DNA of 64,000 nt from Bacteroides faecis MAJ27 (GTDB taxonomy: Bacteria > Bacteroidota > Bacteroidia > Bacteroidales > Bacteroidaceae). The DNA is taken from positions 62,001 to 126,000 of the forward strand of contig NZ_FNNN01000003.1 in assembly GCF_900106755.1 (NCBI RefSeq), read 5' to 3'. Within the stretch, counting starts at the first letter, position 1. The number at the start of each line of letters is the position of its first letter. Below the pieces are notes generated by a model. It worked only from the letters and a program-made list of their open reading frames with translations, made no database searches and had not been told where the DNA came from. Below are positions 1 to 8,407 of this stretch, piece after piece. A program made the translations under genes and the position numbers.

Positions 1-783
1 GCTATATGATATTTTAGGAGTTCCTAATTTTCCCTTCTTCGTTGTCACCAAAACAACACCATTAGCTGCACGGGCACCATATACCGCTGCCGAAGCATCC
101 TTCAATATAGAAATACTTTCTACGACCGTAGGATCTAGGTTGTTGAAAGCTTCCGCACCTAGATTCACTGTGCTATTTCCAACTTTCACCTCCGTCGGAT
201 AAATGTAACCATCTATCACATACAATGGAGTCAAGTTGCTTCCACCAATATCTTCTAATGCTTTATTCTGGCGAATCGAAATGCTCGCATTTTCACCCGG
301 ACGGCTATCACCTCCACTTACAGAAACTCCGTTTACCAAACCTCTCAACGTATTGGATAAGCTACCGCTAGAAACGTCTTGAATTTCATCTACGGGAACC
401 GTTGCAATAGCACCGGTTAGATGGGCCTTCTTCTGTGTGCCATAACCTACAACTACTACTTCATCCAATTGCTGTGCATCTTCCTTTAAAATAATCTTGG
501 CCAGTTTAGAGGAAAAAGAAGAGAACCGTTGCGACACATAGCCAATATAAGATATTTCAACTTCTTTACCTGCAGGCACATTCAGCGTGAAATTTCCATC
601 CAGATCGGTAATCGTTCCTGTAGTTGTTCCCACAACCTTTACAGCAGCCCCAATAATAGGTTGTTCGGCTTCATCCAAAACAATCCCTTTGAATGTTCTT
701 GCATTCTGAGCCATTGCCGACATAGCCATTACAAAAGCCAAAAGCATGCACAAACATAATTTAAGTATATTCTTATGTTTCAT
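1..783 (-). CDS. SusC/RagA-type TonB-dependent outer-membrane receptor, 3' part outside window
   Basis: The start codon is at 783 and the frame stays open for 261 codons to the window edge, so only the N-terminal part is visible. It shows a signal peptide ending in AMAQ, then a carboxypeptidase-D-like domain (GIVLDEAEQPIIGAAVKV through TDLDGNF and SYIGY), a Ton box DEVVVVGYG, and the start of the plug with VIDGY, SISILKDASAAVYGARAANGV and TTKKG. Unlike the receptor at 21191 there is no STN signalling domain. It lies 31 bp downstream of the lipoprotein gene at 815-2239 on the same strand, so the two are probably co-transcribed. The family imports oligosaccharides across the outer membrane with a SusD partner, which should lie just beyond the left edge. 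From memory this end adjoins the rhamnogalacturonan-II locus of B. thetaiotaomicron; the substrate is inference. Confidence 0.93.
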   Translation of the reverse strand, partial: MKHKNILKLCLCMLLAFVMAMSAMAQNARTFKGIVLDEAEQPIIGAAVKVVGTTTGTITDLDGNFTLNVPAGKEVEISYIGYVSQRFSSFSSKLAKIILKEDAQQLDEVVVVGYGTQKKAHLTGAIATVPVDEIQDVSSGSLSNTLRGLVNGVSVSGGDSRPGENASISIRQNKALEDIGGSNLTPLYVIDGYIYPTEVKVGNSTVNLGAEAFNNLDPTVVESISILKDASAAVYGARAANGVVLVTTKKGKLGTPKISYS

Positions 784-814
784 TTTTATTATATTATAGA
801 TTTAACTCTCTGTT

Positions 815-2239
815 TTATTTTAACCAACGCGGGTCACCACTACCATGACTGAACACTTCTGGAGCGCTCGGAGTAAAGTCTCCATTAGCCGGATCTGCAA
901 ATCCCGGGTCTACGCCATAGGCTGTGGAACTCTTATCACCTGTACTTTGTCCTGTTGTTTCATTTACCGGCAAGGATCCATCAAACCAATAACAGTTGTT
1001 ATCGCAAGTTTTACTATTATCAGTACGTCCCCCCACAATACGCCGATTAAACTCACCACTACAAGAATCGAAAAATATATTCTTGCTCAAATTGACAGTA
1101 TTAGCTTGTCTATTCCAAACATTAGAATTGAAGGCTTGCTGTGTTTTAGAAATATTGTAGAATGTATTACTTGTGAAGTTCATTGAACAACTTGTCCAAC
1201 CAGCCCTAGAAGCTTGTCCACCAGCAACACGTAAGAAACGACCATTATTAGCATTCGAAACATTATAAAAAGTTGTATTACTGATTTCAAAGTCCTTTAC
1301 AAATGTACTATTTGCATTAAAATTGATAAGATCACCATCTTGGTACAGTTTGATTAAACAGTCTCTGATAATGAAATTCTGTATGGCATAGTTCTTACCA
1401 TTAATATTGACAAGATAATGACGCACATTCAATATCTCGCAAGATTGGAAAATCATTGGATTAGTAACGATTCCATAGCTATTCATTCCCAATATTTCAC
1501 TAGGTACATTACCGAATTTCAAGAAAGTTCCACCTGTCACTACGTCACAGTCGAACTCTATAAACTTCAACGCTAATCCTCCACCACATGAAATAATAGA
1601 ACCCGGACCTGTAAATTTTACTTTGGCATGATCTAGTTTATTACCACGTAATTGTACGTTGTTTACTCCAAAATCCAAATCCCCTGAAATAGTATACGTT
1701 CCTCCTGCCGCCAATTCATAGGCAACTTCAGTATCTTTTCCGCTAGTGACAGGATTGTCAGCAAACCATGTAGTCAAATCTGCTCCATCAGGAATACTCG
1801 TTGCAGGAACAAGAGTAGACCAACTCGCTTCAGTAGGCGAAGTAGCAGTTGCATTGTTTAATTTCGCATTTCCCAACGTTACAATCTCCGCCTTATAATT
1901 TGTATCGTCCAAATAGGGACACACTACAGACGCCCCGTCTATAATACTATCTTTTACAACAGTGATAGGATTAGAGGGATCATCCACAATATATAAGGAA
2001 AACTGGTAACCACCCGCCCCCATAATCACCGGCCAAGTAACCTTTACATTAGTAGTACCGGCAAGTTTTGCAAATTCAACACCAGATGCTTCCGGTGACA
2101 ATAATTGTGTGCCTGTCACGCCCCCAGAAAAAGTTTCTTCATCGAAACCGTCTCCTGCACAAGAGCCGATAGAAAAAGCTATCGATAAGCACACTAGACT
2201 TTCGACGACTGTTTTTTTAATCTTCATCTTACTCTTCAT
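815..2239 (-). CDS. Surface lipoprotein, FnIII-like plus beta-helix (DUF4957/DUF5123 type)
   Basis: 474 aa. The N-terminus is a lipoprotein signal (SIAFSIGSC, Cys about 27). Residues about 45-145 resemble a fibronectin type III domain (VKVTWPVIMGAGGYQFSLY). The remainder is a repetitive beta-helix of the DUF4957/DUF5123 kind seen beside pectin-type SusC/SusD systems, with short Asn-rich turns such as NFIIRDCLIKL and FEISNTTFYNV. No pectate-lyase catalytic residues could be identified, so glycan binding is more likely than cleavage. Met1 and Met5 are both possible starts. It sits immediately upstream of a susC gene (gap 31 bp), an order used for surface glycan-binding proteins. The predicted location is the outer-membrane surface. 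The family assignment is from sequence pattern only. Confidence 0.75.
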   Translation of the reverse strand: MKSKMKIKKTVVESLVCLSIAFSIGSCAGDGFDEETFSGGVTGTQLLSPEASGVEFAKLAGTTNVKVTWPVIMGAGGYQFSLYIVDDPSNPITVVKDSIIDGASVVCPYLDDTNYKAEIVTLGNAKLNNATATSPTEASWSTLVPATSIPDGADLTTWFADNPVTSGKDTEVAYELAAGGTYTISGDLDFGVNNVQLRGNKLDHAKVKFTGPGSIISCGGGLALKFIEFDCDVVTGGTFLKFGNVPSEILGMNSYGIVTNPMIFQSCEILNVRHYLVNINGKNYAIQNFIIRDCLIKLYQDGDLINFNANSTFVKDFEISNTTFYNVSNANNGRFLRVAGGQASRAGWTSCSMNFTSNTFYNISKTQQAFNSNVWNRQANTVNLSKNIFFDSCSGEFNRRIVGGRTDNSKTCDNNCYWFDGSLPVNETTGQSTGDKSSTAYGVDPGFADPANGDFTPSAPEVFSHGSGDPRWLK

Positions 2240-2396
2240 AGATTAAATTTTAATTTTAAACAAAATAATATATAATATCTTCAAAATATAAAGTTTCTTT
2301 AATAGATGACGTACAGCTTAAAAATATGTAATCACTCAAAAAGAATAAAAAAATCAAAGAGATAAAAAATGTCCCATTTATAAGATTGAATCGAGC

Positions 2397-2484
2397 GGTT
2401 GATCAAAGAAAAGAATACAGTCGATTACATCCAATAAAGTGCCCGATTGACTCAAAAGGAACGGTTGATTGAACTACCGGAAAT
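2397..2484. repeat. 22-bp-period tandem array, four units
   Basis: The motif GGTTGAT or a close variant (AGTCGAT, GCCCGAT) recurs at 2397, 2419, 2441 and 2463, exactly 22 bp apart. The spacer halves differ. The array lies between the lipoprotein gene starting at 2239 and the end of the isomerase-like gene at 2488. The rest of this 248-bp gap is AT-rich leader with no other clear signal. Confidence 0.6.
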
Positions 2485-2487
2485 ATT

Positions 2488-3381
2488 CTATTGAAAGATT
2501 TGCTTCAAGTATTCAATATTCGTTCCATAATTCTTCTTCACGTTCCTCACATCATCCTTGTCTCGTGAGCGTTCTACTACCAGCCAGCCCCTCCAGCCCA
2601 TTTTGTCGAGTGTCTTTTTCACCCTATTCATATCCAGGCGTTCATTAAAAGGAAGAGTTACTCCATCCGTATCCGTACAATGAATCTGGCAGATTCTCTT
2701 TTTTCCCAAAGTCTTAAGTTCCTTGCACAAATCCCGTCCATTCTCTAATGCATTCTGAAATTTAAAATAGATCTTGATACCGGGAGAATTAATTTCTTTC
2801 AGTAGTTTTACTTCCTCTTTTGCCTCTAGTTGGGTTTCAATACCAATAACAACTCCTTCGGAAGCAGCCATATCCCCTACTTCTTTCAGGCGTTTTACCA
2901 AAGCCGTTCGAAGTTCCGGAGTATCTTGCCAGCCTGCTTTCACTCCACCCAAAGGAAGGAAAGCAACCTTGACATCCATTACTTTCATTGCGTCCAGACA
3001 ATCTCGTACTAATTCTTTATAATTAGTACGATCTAAAAAAGACTGTCCATAAAAACCGGACATAGCAATAGAAGAGACCTCTAAGTTATAATTCTGAGCC
3101 GTTTCGCGAAATAGTTGTTGGAAATGGGGTTCACGCAATTTGTTATCGAACATTTCTCTTTTACCGAGACTGCCCATATCCAACTCGACTCCATCTCCCT
3201 TCAGCTCATGCACTAATTGGAACGAACCAATCTTCTGACGTTTCAAGATCATCCAGTCACATACGGCAATCTTATAACGTTGCTCTTTTTGTTTCGGTGC
3301 GGAAACTGCCAACACCGGAAAACATTCCGCTACGATCAATATCCAAAGGATATGTTGAAATAATTTCTTTTTATTCATCAT
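2488..3381 (-). CDS. Exported sugar-phosphate-isomerase/epimerase-like TIM-barrel protein
   Basis: 297 aa with an N-terminal hydrophobic signal segment (about 8-28) ahead of a xylose-isomerase-like TIM barrel (AP_endonuc_2 superfamily). Metal- and substrate-binding-type residues are visible in GDGVELDMG, VVIGIETQ, QIHCTDTDG and LVVERSRD. Family members are usually cytoplasmic isomerases or epimerases, but Bacteroidetes have many exported versions of unknown substrate. It begins with two consecutive Met codons. It is separated from the GH92 gene by a terminator and a tandem-repeat region, so it is probably transcribed separately from the N-glycan genes and may belong with the receptor genes at 1-2239. 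The fold is fairly sure; the reaction is unknown. Confidence 0.8.
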   Translation of the reverse strand: MMNKKKLFQHILWILIVAECFPVLAVSAPKQKEQRYKIAVCDWMILKRQKIGSFQLVHELKGDGVELDMGSLGKREMFDNKLREPHFQQLFRETAQNYNLEVSSIAMSGFYGQSFLDRTNYKELVRDCLDAMKVMDVKVAFLPLGGVKAGWQDTPELRTALVKRLKEVGDMAASEGVVIGIETQLEAKEEVKLLKEINSPGIKIYFKFQNALENGRDLCKELKTLGKKRICQIHCTDTDGVTLPFNERLDMNRVKKTLDKMGWRGWLVVERSRDKDDVRNVKKNYGTNIEYLKQIFQ

Positions 3382-3487
3382 CTTAATATATGCTGATCGT
3401 ATAAAAGACGGATGAAAGGAAACTTTGTAATCGGCTACATTCCAAATATTTAATACTAAAACGGAAAAAGTATTTTGAATAAAGACA

Positions 3488-3582
3488 GGATAGTGACACT
3501 ATCCCATGTAGATGGCGTCACTATCCTGCTCATATAGTGTCACTATCCCAAGCGGATACCGTCACTATCTTTTCAAGAAGAA
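3488..3582. repeat. 22-bp-period tandem array with leading palindrome
   Basis: GTCACTATCC (first unit GACACTATCC, last GTCACTATCT) occurs at 3495, 3517, 3539 and 3561, exactly 22 bp apart. The first unit is also the right half of a perfect odd palindrome, GGATAGTG-A-CACTATCC (3488-3504). The array is in the 297-bp gap between the GH92 terminator and the isomerase-like gene. Confidence 0.7.
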
Positions 3583-3598
3583 TAACCCAGAATAATGT

Positions 3599-3640
3599 AA
3601 AAAAATGAGCTGCCGGACTTAAGAAAATAGTCCGACAGCT
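3599..3640 (-). terminator. Rho-independent terminator of the MFS-GH130-GH92 unit
   Basis: The stem pairs 3606-3618 with 3628-3640 (13 bp, one mismatch). Reading on the minus strand it is followed by a run of seven T. It lies about 40 bp after the GH92 stop. Confidence 0.85.
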
Positions 3641-3678
3641 CTGTCAACCCAAAAACGATACCTATGAAACACTGTGTG

Positions 3679-5949
3679 TTATTTCAAATCAAATATCAAG
3701 CGTTTACCATGAACAAGTTCATCGTGGGTAATACGGTATTTATTAAACTTCTTACCATCCAATAACACCTTATTTATATAAAGAGTTTCCGATCCGGTAC
3801 GATTACTTTCAATTACCAGTTCATTTTCTTTGTACCATTTGGGATCCAGGCGAATCGTTACTTTATTAAATACCGGAGTAGTCAATGTATATTCCGGCAA
3901 TCCCGGACAGTCGGGATAAAAACCTATCATATTGAAAATAGCCCATGCAGACATCGTACCTGTATCATCATTTCCGGGAATACCGTCCGGTTTGGTCGTA
4001 AAGTACTTATCCAGCAGTCGCTGCGTCTCTTTCTGCGTACGCCATTCTTCTCCTTTGAAGTAAGAGAACAGATGGGCATAAGCAATATCAGGCTCGTTAG
4101 CCGGATCATACAATCCTTCATCAAACACCATCTGTAGTTTATCAACAAAAGGTTTCTTTCCACCCATCAGTTTAGCCAATCCATATACATCATGTGGTAC
4201 ATAGAAAGTATAATTCCAGGAATTACCTTCATGGAAACCGGGATTCGGTTCAAAGTTCTCTCCCTGTCTCGGATTAAACGGACTATAGAAAGTTCCGTCC
4301 GGAAGAATGGGACGGAATGTACCAAACTCCTTGCTATAATAATGCTTATATCCCAATGAACGTTTATAGAACATCTCCGCATCTTTCTTCTTTCCTAAAG
4401 CATCCGCAAAACGGGAAAGGGCAAAGTCGGCGATATAATATTCCAGTGCATGAGAAACAGAATTATCATACTGTTCACGGAGCGGCACATACCCTTTTGA
4501 CATATAATCATCATTATCCGGACGCATCAAATTCTCTGCACCGGGTAATGTAGCCGACTTATACATCGCTTCATAAGCCAGATCTACATCAAAGTCACGC
4601 AATCCTTTCATCCATGTATCCACAATCACCGGAATACTCGGGTCACCTTCCATCGTAAGTGTCTCTCTTCCATACAACTCCCATTTAGGGAACCATCCGT
4701 GTTCGCGATACATGTCAAGCATCGTACGTACCATTTCCATCTGACGTTCAGGATAAACCAAAGTCAATAGTTGATGCACGTTTCGATAAGTATCCCACAA
4801 AGAGAATACGGTATATCGGGTTCCTTTCGTCGTCAGTATCTGATCGCTTTCCATAGCCGGATATTCACCATTCACATCTTGCAGAACATTCGGGTGAATC
4901 AGCAGATGATAAAGTGCCGTATAGAAAACAGTCTTCTGTGCATCCGTTCCTCCTTCTACCGTGATGCGAGACAAGTCATCGTTCCACTGTGCACGGGCAT
5001 CAGATAACACTTGTTCAAAGTTCTTTCCTGCCTGTTCTTTATCCAGATTCAACCGAGCATTCTCTATACTTACAAAGGAAACTCCCATTTGCACCTCGAC
5101 TTGCTCTCCTTCTTCCGTTTCAAAAGTGAAATAAGCACCCACATCGTCACCTGCTATTTCTTTTCCGTAGCGGGTATATAACTTATACTTACCCTGATCG
5201 GGGGCCCATTCAGCTTCCACCCCAGTCATCGGACGTTGCTTTTTCCAATATCCGGTTGCAGCAGGAACCTTATTTACTCTCATCACAAAATAGATGGGAA
5301 ACACAGCCTGAGGATTATAACAGAATGTGCCAAGCAGTTTCATTCCCTCTATTTCACTGTCGCTTACACGGCGAAGCATGGCTCCACTTTCATTAGTCAA
5401 ACCTTCGCCCAAATTTAAAAGTATATGACTTTTTCCTTTAGGAAAAGTGAAACGGGCAATGCCTGTACGTGGAGTAGCGGAAACTTCTGTCTTTACATTA
5501 TATTTCGTAAGATAATTGGAGTAATAACCGGGAGAAGCCTGTTCGTCTTTATATTTACTCCCATATTCCTTATAGTCAACATTCAGCTCTCCAGTAGTAG
5601 GCATCAGCAATAAAGAACCCAGTTCCGGACAACCGACACCACTTAAATTCACATGAGAATATCCGGTAAAGAAACAATTGGTATGTTCATAAGGCGTGGA
5701 CCACCAACGTGCATCTTTATCGTATGTATTATCGGCAGACCCCATTACATTGAAAGGTACTACAGACATCATTCCATTCGGACAAACAGCTCCGGGATTA
5801 GTCGTACCAAAGTTTGTTGTTCCAATAAAAGGATCTACATAGTCTATCAACAGACTCTTTTCCTTATTTGCAGGGGGGGCCTTACCCTCTCCCCCAAATA
5901 CGGGAAGAAGGGTGAAAGCCAGTGTGCAAGTTAATAATATACGTCTCAT
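3679..5949 (-). CDS. GH92 family alpha-mannosidase
   Basis: 756 aa from the chosen start. An upstream in-frame Met at 5988 would overlap GH130, whereas the ATG at 5949 opens a normal signal peptide and leaves a 7-bp gap. GH92 hallmarks run the full length: DYVDPFIGT, NPGAVCPNGMM, SHVNLSGVGCPELG, SLWDTYRNVH, HEGNSWNYTFYVPHD (Glu, likely general acid) and GIPGNDDTGTMSAW (Asp661/662, likely base pair) followed by GFYPDCPG. The family consists of calcium-dependent exo-alpha-mannosidases of the periplasm or surface. The full length matches active members. Its place as last gene after MFS and GH130 suggests removal of mannose from imported N-glycan fragments. Linkage preference cannot be read safely from the sequence. 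Confidence 0.95.
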   Translation of the reverse strand: MRRILLTCTLAFTLLPVFGGEGKAPPANKEKSLLIDYVDPFIGTTNFGTTNPGAVCPNGMMSVVPFNVMGSADNTYDKDARWWSTPYEHTNCFFTGYSHVNLSGVGCPELGSLLLMPTTGELNVDYKEYGSKYKDEQASPGYYSNYLTKYNVKTEVSATPRTGIARFTFPKGKSHILLNLGEGLTNESGAMLRRVSDSEIEGMKLLGTFCYNPQAVFPIYFVMRVNKVPAATGYWKKQRPMTGVEAEWAPDQGKYKLYTRYGKEIAGDDVGAYFTFETEEGEQVEVQMGVSFVSIENARLNLDKEQAGKNFEQVLSDARAQWNDDLSRITVEGGTDAQKTVFYTALYHLLIHPNVLQDVNGEYPAMESDQILTTKGTRYTVFSLWDTYRNVHQLLTLVYPERQMEMVRTMLDMYREHGWFPKWELYGRETLTMEGDPSIPVIVDTWMKGLRDFDVDLAYEAMYKSATLPGAENLMRPDNDDYMSKGYVPLREQYDNSVSHALEYYIADFALSRFADALGKKKDAEMFYKRSLGYKHYYSKEFGTFRPILPDGTFYSPFNPRQGENFEPNPGFHEGNSWNYTFYVPHDVYGLAKLMGGKKPFVDKLQMVFDEGLYDPANEPDIAYAHLFSYFKGEEWRTQKETQRLLDKYFTTKPDGIPGNDDTGTMSAWAIFNMIGFYPDCPGLPEYTLTTPVFNKVTIRLDPKWYKENELVIESNRTGSETLYINKVLLDGKKFNKYRITHDELVHGKRLIFDLK

Positions 5950-5956
5950 ATTCTTT

Positions 5957-6925
5957 TTAGATAATGCTCGTTCGTTTTGTGAAATCAATTATTTCCCGGA
6001 TATAGCCGAAAGCCATTCCTACAACAGTGTCTGCAGCTCCATAATAGACAGCTACACGCTCTCCGTCCTGCAATGCTGCACAAGGAAATACCACATTTGG
6101 TACATCACCCTGAAGTTCATAAGGTGCAGCCGGACCTATCAGATATTCACGGGTACGGTAGAGCACCTTTTCCGGATGATCCTTATCAAGTATAGCTGAC
6201 CCCATCGCATAGCGGAAACCGTTGCAAGTAGTGATAACTCCATGATAGAAAAGCAACCAGCCTTCATCAGTAAGGAAAGGTACCGAACCTGCACCAATCT
6301 TGGTACACTGCCAGGCACTTTCGGGGAAAGGAGTGACTTTCATTACACAACGATGTTCACCCCAATATTTCATATCCGGACTGTAGCTGATATAGATATC
6401 ACCAAACGGGGTATGTCCATTGTCGCTTGGACGGCTTAGCATAGCATATTTGCCATCTATCTTTTGCGGGAAAAGTACTCCATTACGATTGAAAGGTAAG
6501 AAAGCATTTTCGCATTGGAAAAAATCTACAAAGTCAAACGTATAGGCAATACCGATTGTAGGTCCATGATAACCGTTGCACCACGTTACCCAGTAACGGT
6601 CTTCAATCCATGTAACACGCGGATCATATTTATATTCAGATTCAATCATCTCCGTATTACCAGCCTTAAACTGAATCGGTTCATGGCTAATATCCCAGTG
6701 AATACCATCTTTACTGAATCCTGTGAAGATATTCATCTGTACCGCTTTGTTATCACAACGGAATACACCGGCGAATCCATCTTTAAAAGGAACGACGGCA
6801 CTATTGAAAATACTATTAGATGAAGGAATATGGTAGCGTCCGATCACCGGATTTTGTGAATAACGCCACATTACGTCTGTGCATCCGGCAGGACGTTCTT
6901 CCCAAGGAATTTGAATCTTATTCAT
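5957..6925 (-). CDS. GH130 beta-1,4-mannosyl-N-acetylglucosamine phosphorylase (predicted)
   Basis: 322 aa with no signal peptide, so cytoplasmic. GH130 motifs are visible: [17 protein letters not shown] with the catalytic Asp101, [16 protein letters not shown] and LLFYHGV. The Arg, Lys and His positions expected to hold phosphate in the phosphorylase subgroups are present. Family knowledge: relatives from gut Bacteroides phosphorolyse Man-beta-1,4-GlcNAc, the N-glycan core disaccharide, to mannose-1-phosphate and GlcNAc. The neighbours (MFS upstream, GH92 downstream, GH18 and GH163-type enzymes nearby) fit that substrate. Phosphorylase rather than hydrolase activity is inferred. Confidence 0.9.
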   Translation of the reverse strand: MNKIQIPWEERPAGCTDVMWRYSQNPVIGRYHIPSSNSIFNSAVVPFKDGFAGVFRCDNKAVQMNIFTGFSKDGIHWDISHEPIQFKAGNTEMIESEYKYDPRVTWIEDRYWVTWCNGYHGPTIGIAYTFDFVDFFQCENAFLPFNRNGVLFPQKIDGKYAMLSRPSDNGHTPFGDIYISYSPDMKYWGEHRCVMKVTPFPESAWQCTKIGAGSVPFLTDEGWLLFYHGVITTCNGFRYAMGSAILDKDHPEKVLYRTREYLIGPAAPYELQGDVPNVVFPCAALQDGERVAVYYGAADTVVGMAFGYIREIIDFTKRTSII

Positions 6926-6977
6926 AATAATTATTTATTTAGTAATTGGTTTTCTATTATCTCTCAAAAATAGCAAT

Positions 6978-8309
6978 TTATTTTTTCTTTTTTGAATCAT
7001 CATACGTAAAAGGTATAAAATAGGTCATCAAAAAAGCAGGAATCGTTGCGATCAGTACATAGATAAAGAAACTACGGTAGCCTAGTAAATCACTAAAATA
7101 ACCGCTGACCATTCCCGGAAGCATAACTCCCAGGTTCATGATTCCAGAAGCGAATGCATAATGTGACATCTGATGCTTGCCCGGAGCAATCTGCTGCATC
7201 ATGAATAAGGTCAGTCCGACAAAGCCAAAGCCATAACCGAAATACTCCATCGTTATACATGTTCCGATCAGATAAAGGCTGGTCGGTTGGACTACCGCCA
7301 GAAAAGTATATGCAATAAAAGGAAGATTGAATACACAGCAAAGTGTGAACAGTGTTTTCTTCAATCCATATCTGGCAACAAAAATTCCGCCTAGCAGAGA
7401 ACCGATGACAAAGGCTGCAGAACCAAAAACTCCATTCAATGTACCTATCTCTTTCAATGATAATCCTAAACCACCGACCTCTCTGGATGCGCGCAAAAAC
7501 AGAGGGGCAACTTTCATTATAAATCCTTCTGCCAATCGGTAGAGAATAATAAAGAAGATATAATAAACAATATGCCTTTTCGTAAAGAAGTTGCCAATCA
7601 CATTGAGTAAATCCGTCACAATTTCTGAGGTGGTTTTCTTACCGGTAGCAGGGACTTGGGTAGACGGCAGCATTTTTATGTGATAAATACCGATCAACAC
7701 CATTATTGCAGCAATTACAGCGAAAATAATCGTCCATGCGGACGAATATGCACCTTTATTGGCATCAATCGATGCCCCTTCTATAGCTCCGAAATGCTCT
7801 GCCAACATACCGGCCAAAGCAACCAGCCCGCCATTTGCAACCAACTTTGCCACATTATAGAAAGCTCCTTGCACTCCAATATATTTCGCCTGGTCCTCTT
7901 TATTCAGTTCTGCCATATATACACCGTCACAAGCAATATCATGTGTGGCCCCGCTGAATGCAATCACCGCCATAGTGGAAATACTAATAGCAAAAAAATA
8001 ATCAAAAAACAGCGAAAAAGCTACTACTCCAAATAATATACCACTCAATAGTTCGGTTACCAATACAAAGAACTTCTTAGTCCGATACATTTCAAGAAAA
8101 GGACTCCATAAGAATTTGAGTGTCCAGGGCATCATGATAAGGGAGGTCCAAAACGTTATCTGAGTATCGGATATACCCAAATCCTTAAACATGAATACTG
8201 AAACCAGATTGATAGCAATGAAGGGAAGTCCCATTGCAAAATAAGCGGTAGGAACCCAATAGACCGGGTTGATCGTTTTTCTTTGAGAAGCAGTTTTATT
8301 CTGTTGCAT
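6978..8309 (-). CDS. MFS transporter, probable inner-membrane importer of mannosyl-GlcNAc
   Basis: 443 aa with about 12 hydrophobic segments and a basic C-terminal tail. The N-terminal half resembles AmpG-type muropeptide/disaccharide permeases (YFAMGLPF, WTLKFLWSPFLEMY). It lies 52 bp upstream of GH130 and in the same direction. In N-glycan loci an MFS protein beside GH130 is proposed to bring the core disaccharide Man-GlcNAc into the cytoplasm, and the context supports that here. Substrate is inference; the fold and the membrane location are secure. The leader contains a strong hairpin, described separately. Confidence 0.88.
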   Translation of the reverse strand: MQQNKTASQRKTINPVYWVPTAYFAMGLPFIAINLVSVFMFKDLGISDTQITFWTSLIMMPWTLKFLWSPFLEMYRTKKFFVLVTELLSGILFGVVAFSLFFDYFFAISISTMAVIAFSGATHDIACDGVYMAELNKEDQAKYIGVQGAFYNVAKLVANGGLVALAGMLAEHFGAIEGASIDANKGAYSSAWTIIFAVIAAIMVLIGIYHIKMLPSTQVPATGKKTTSEIVTDLLNVIGNFFTKRHIVYYIFFIILYRLAEGFIMKVAPLFLRASREVGGLGLSLKEIGTLNGVFGSAAFVIGSLLGGIFVARYGLKKTLFTLCCVFNLPFIAYTFLAVVQPTSLYLIGTCITMEYFGYGFGFVGLTLFMMQQIAPGKHQMSHYAFASGIMNLGVMLPGMVSGYFSDLLGYRSFFIYVLIATIPAFLMTYFIPFTYDDSKKKK

Positions 8310-8320
8310 AATTCAATAGT

Positions 8321-8358
8321 ATATAGATGAAAGGGTCATTTTTCTGACCCATCTATAT
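8321..8358 (-). promoter_or_regulatory. Leader hairpin immediately upstream of the MFS gene
   Basis: ATATAGAT (8321-8328) pairs with ATCTATAT (8351-8358), and GGGTCA (8333-8338) with TGACCC (8345-8350), leaving a 6-nt loop and a 4-nt bulge. It ends 11 nt before the start codon and could affect translation initiation or act as an RNA processing site. Confidence 0.5.
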
Positions 8359-8370
8359 ATAATACAACTA

Positions 8371-8397
8371 AAAAGGGCAAACTACTAACGCTTGCCC
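8371..8397 (-). terminator. Probable terminator after the DUF4838 gene
   Basis: GGGCAA (8375-8380) and TTGCCC (8392-8397) form a short stem. Reading on the minus strand it ends in CCCTTTTTAG. It lies 11 bp after the DUF4838 stop, so the MFS-GH130-GH92 genes may depend partly on read-through or on their own promoter. Confidence 0.6.
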
Positions 8398-8407
8398 CCA
8401 CTTTTTT

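Noticed and set aside
845..1186. Open frame on the plus strand within the beta-helix lipoprotein gene
   Set aside because: It is antisense to a well-supported gene, has no ribosome-binding site and no recognisable protein features; the same applies to the many other short frames overlapping real genes.
5950..5988. Upstream start for the GH92 gene overlapping GH130
   Set aside because: The extra 13 residues are not signal-like and the start at 5949 gives a normal signal peptide with a 7-bp intergenic gap.
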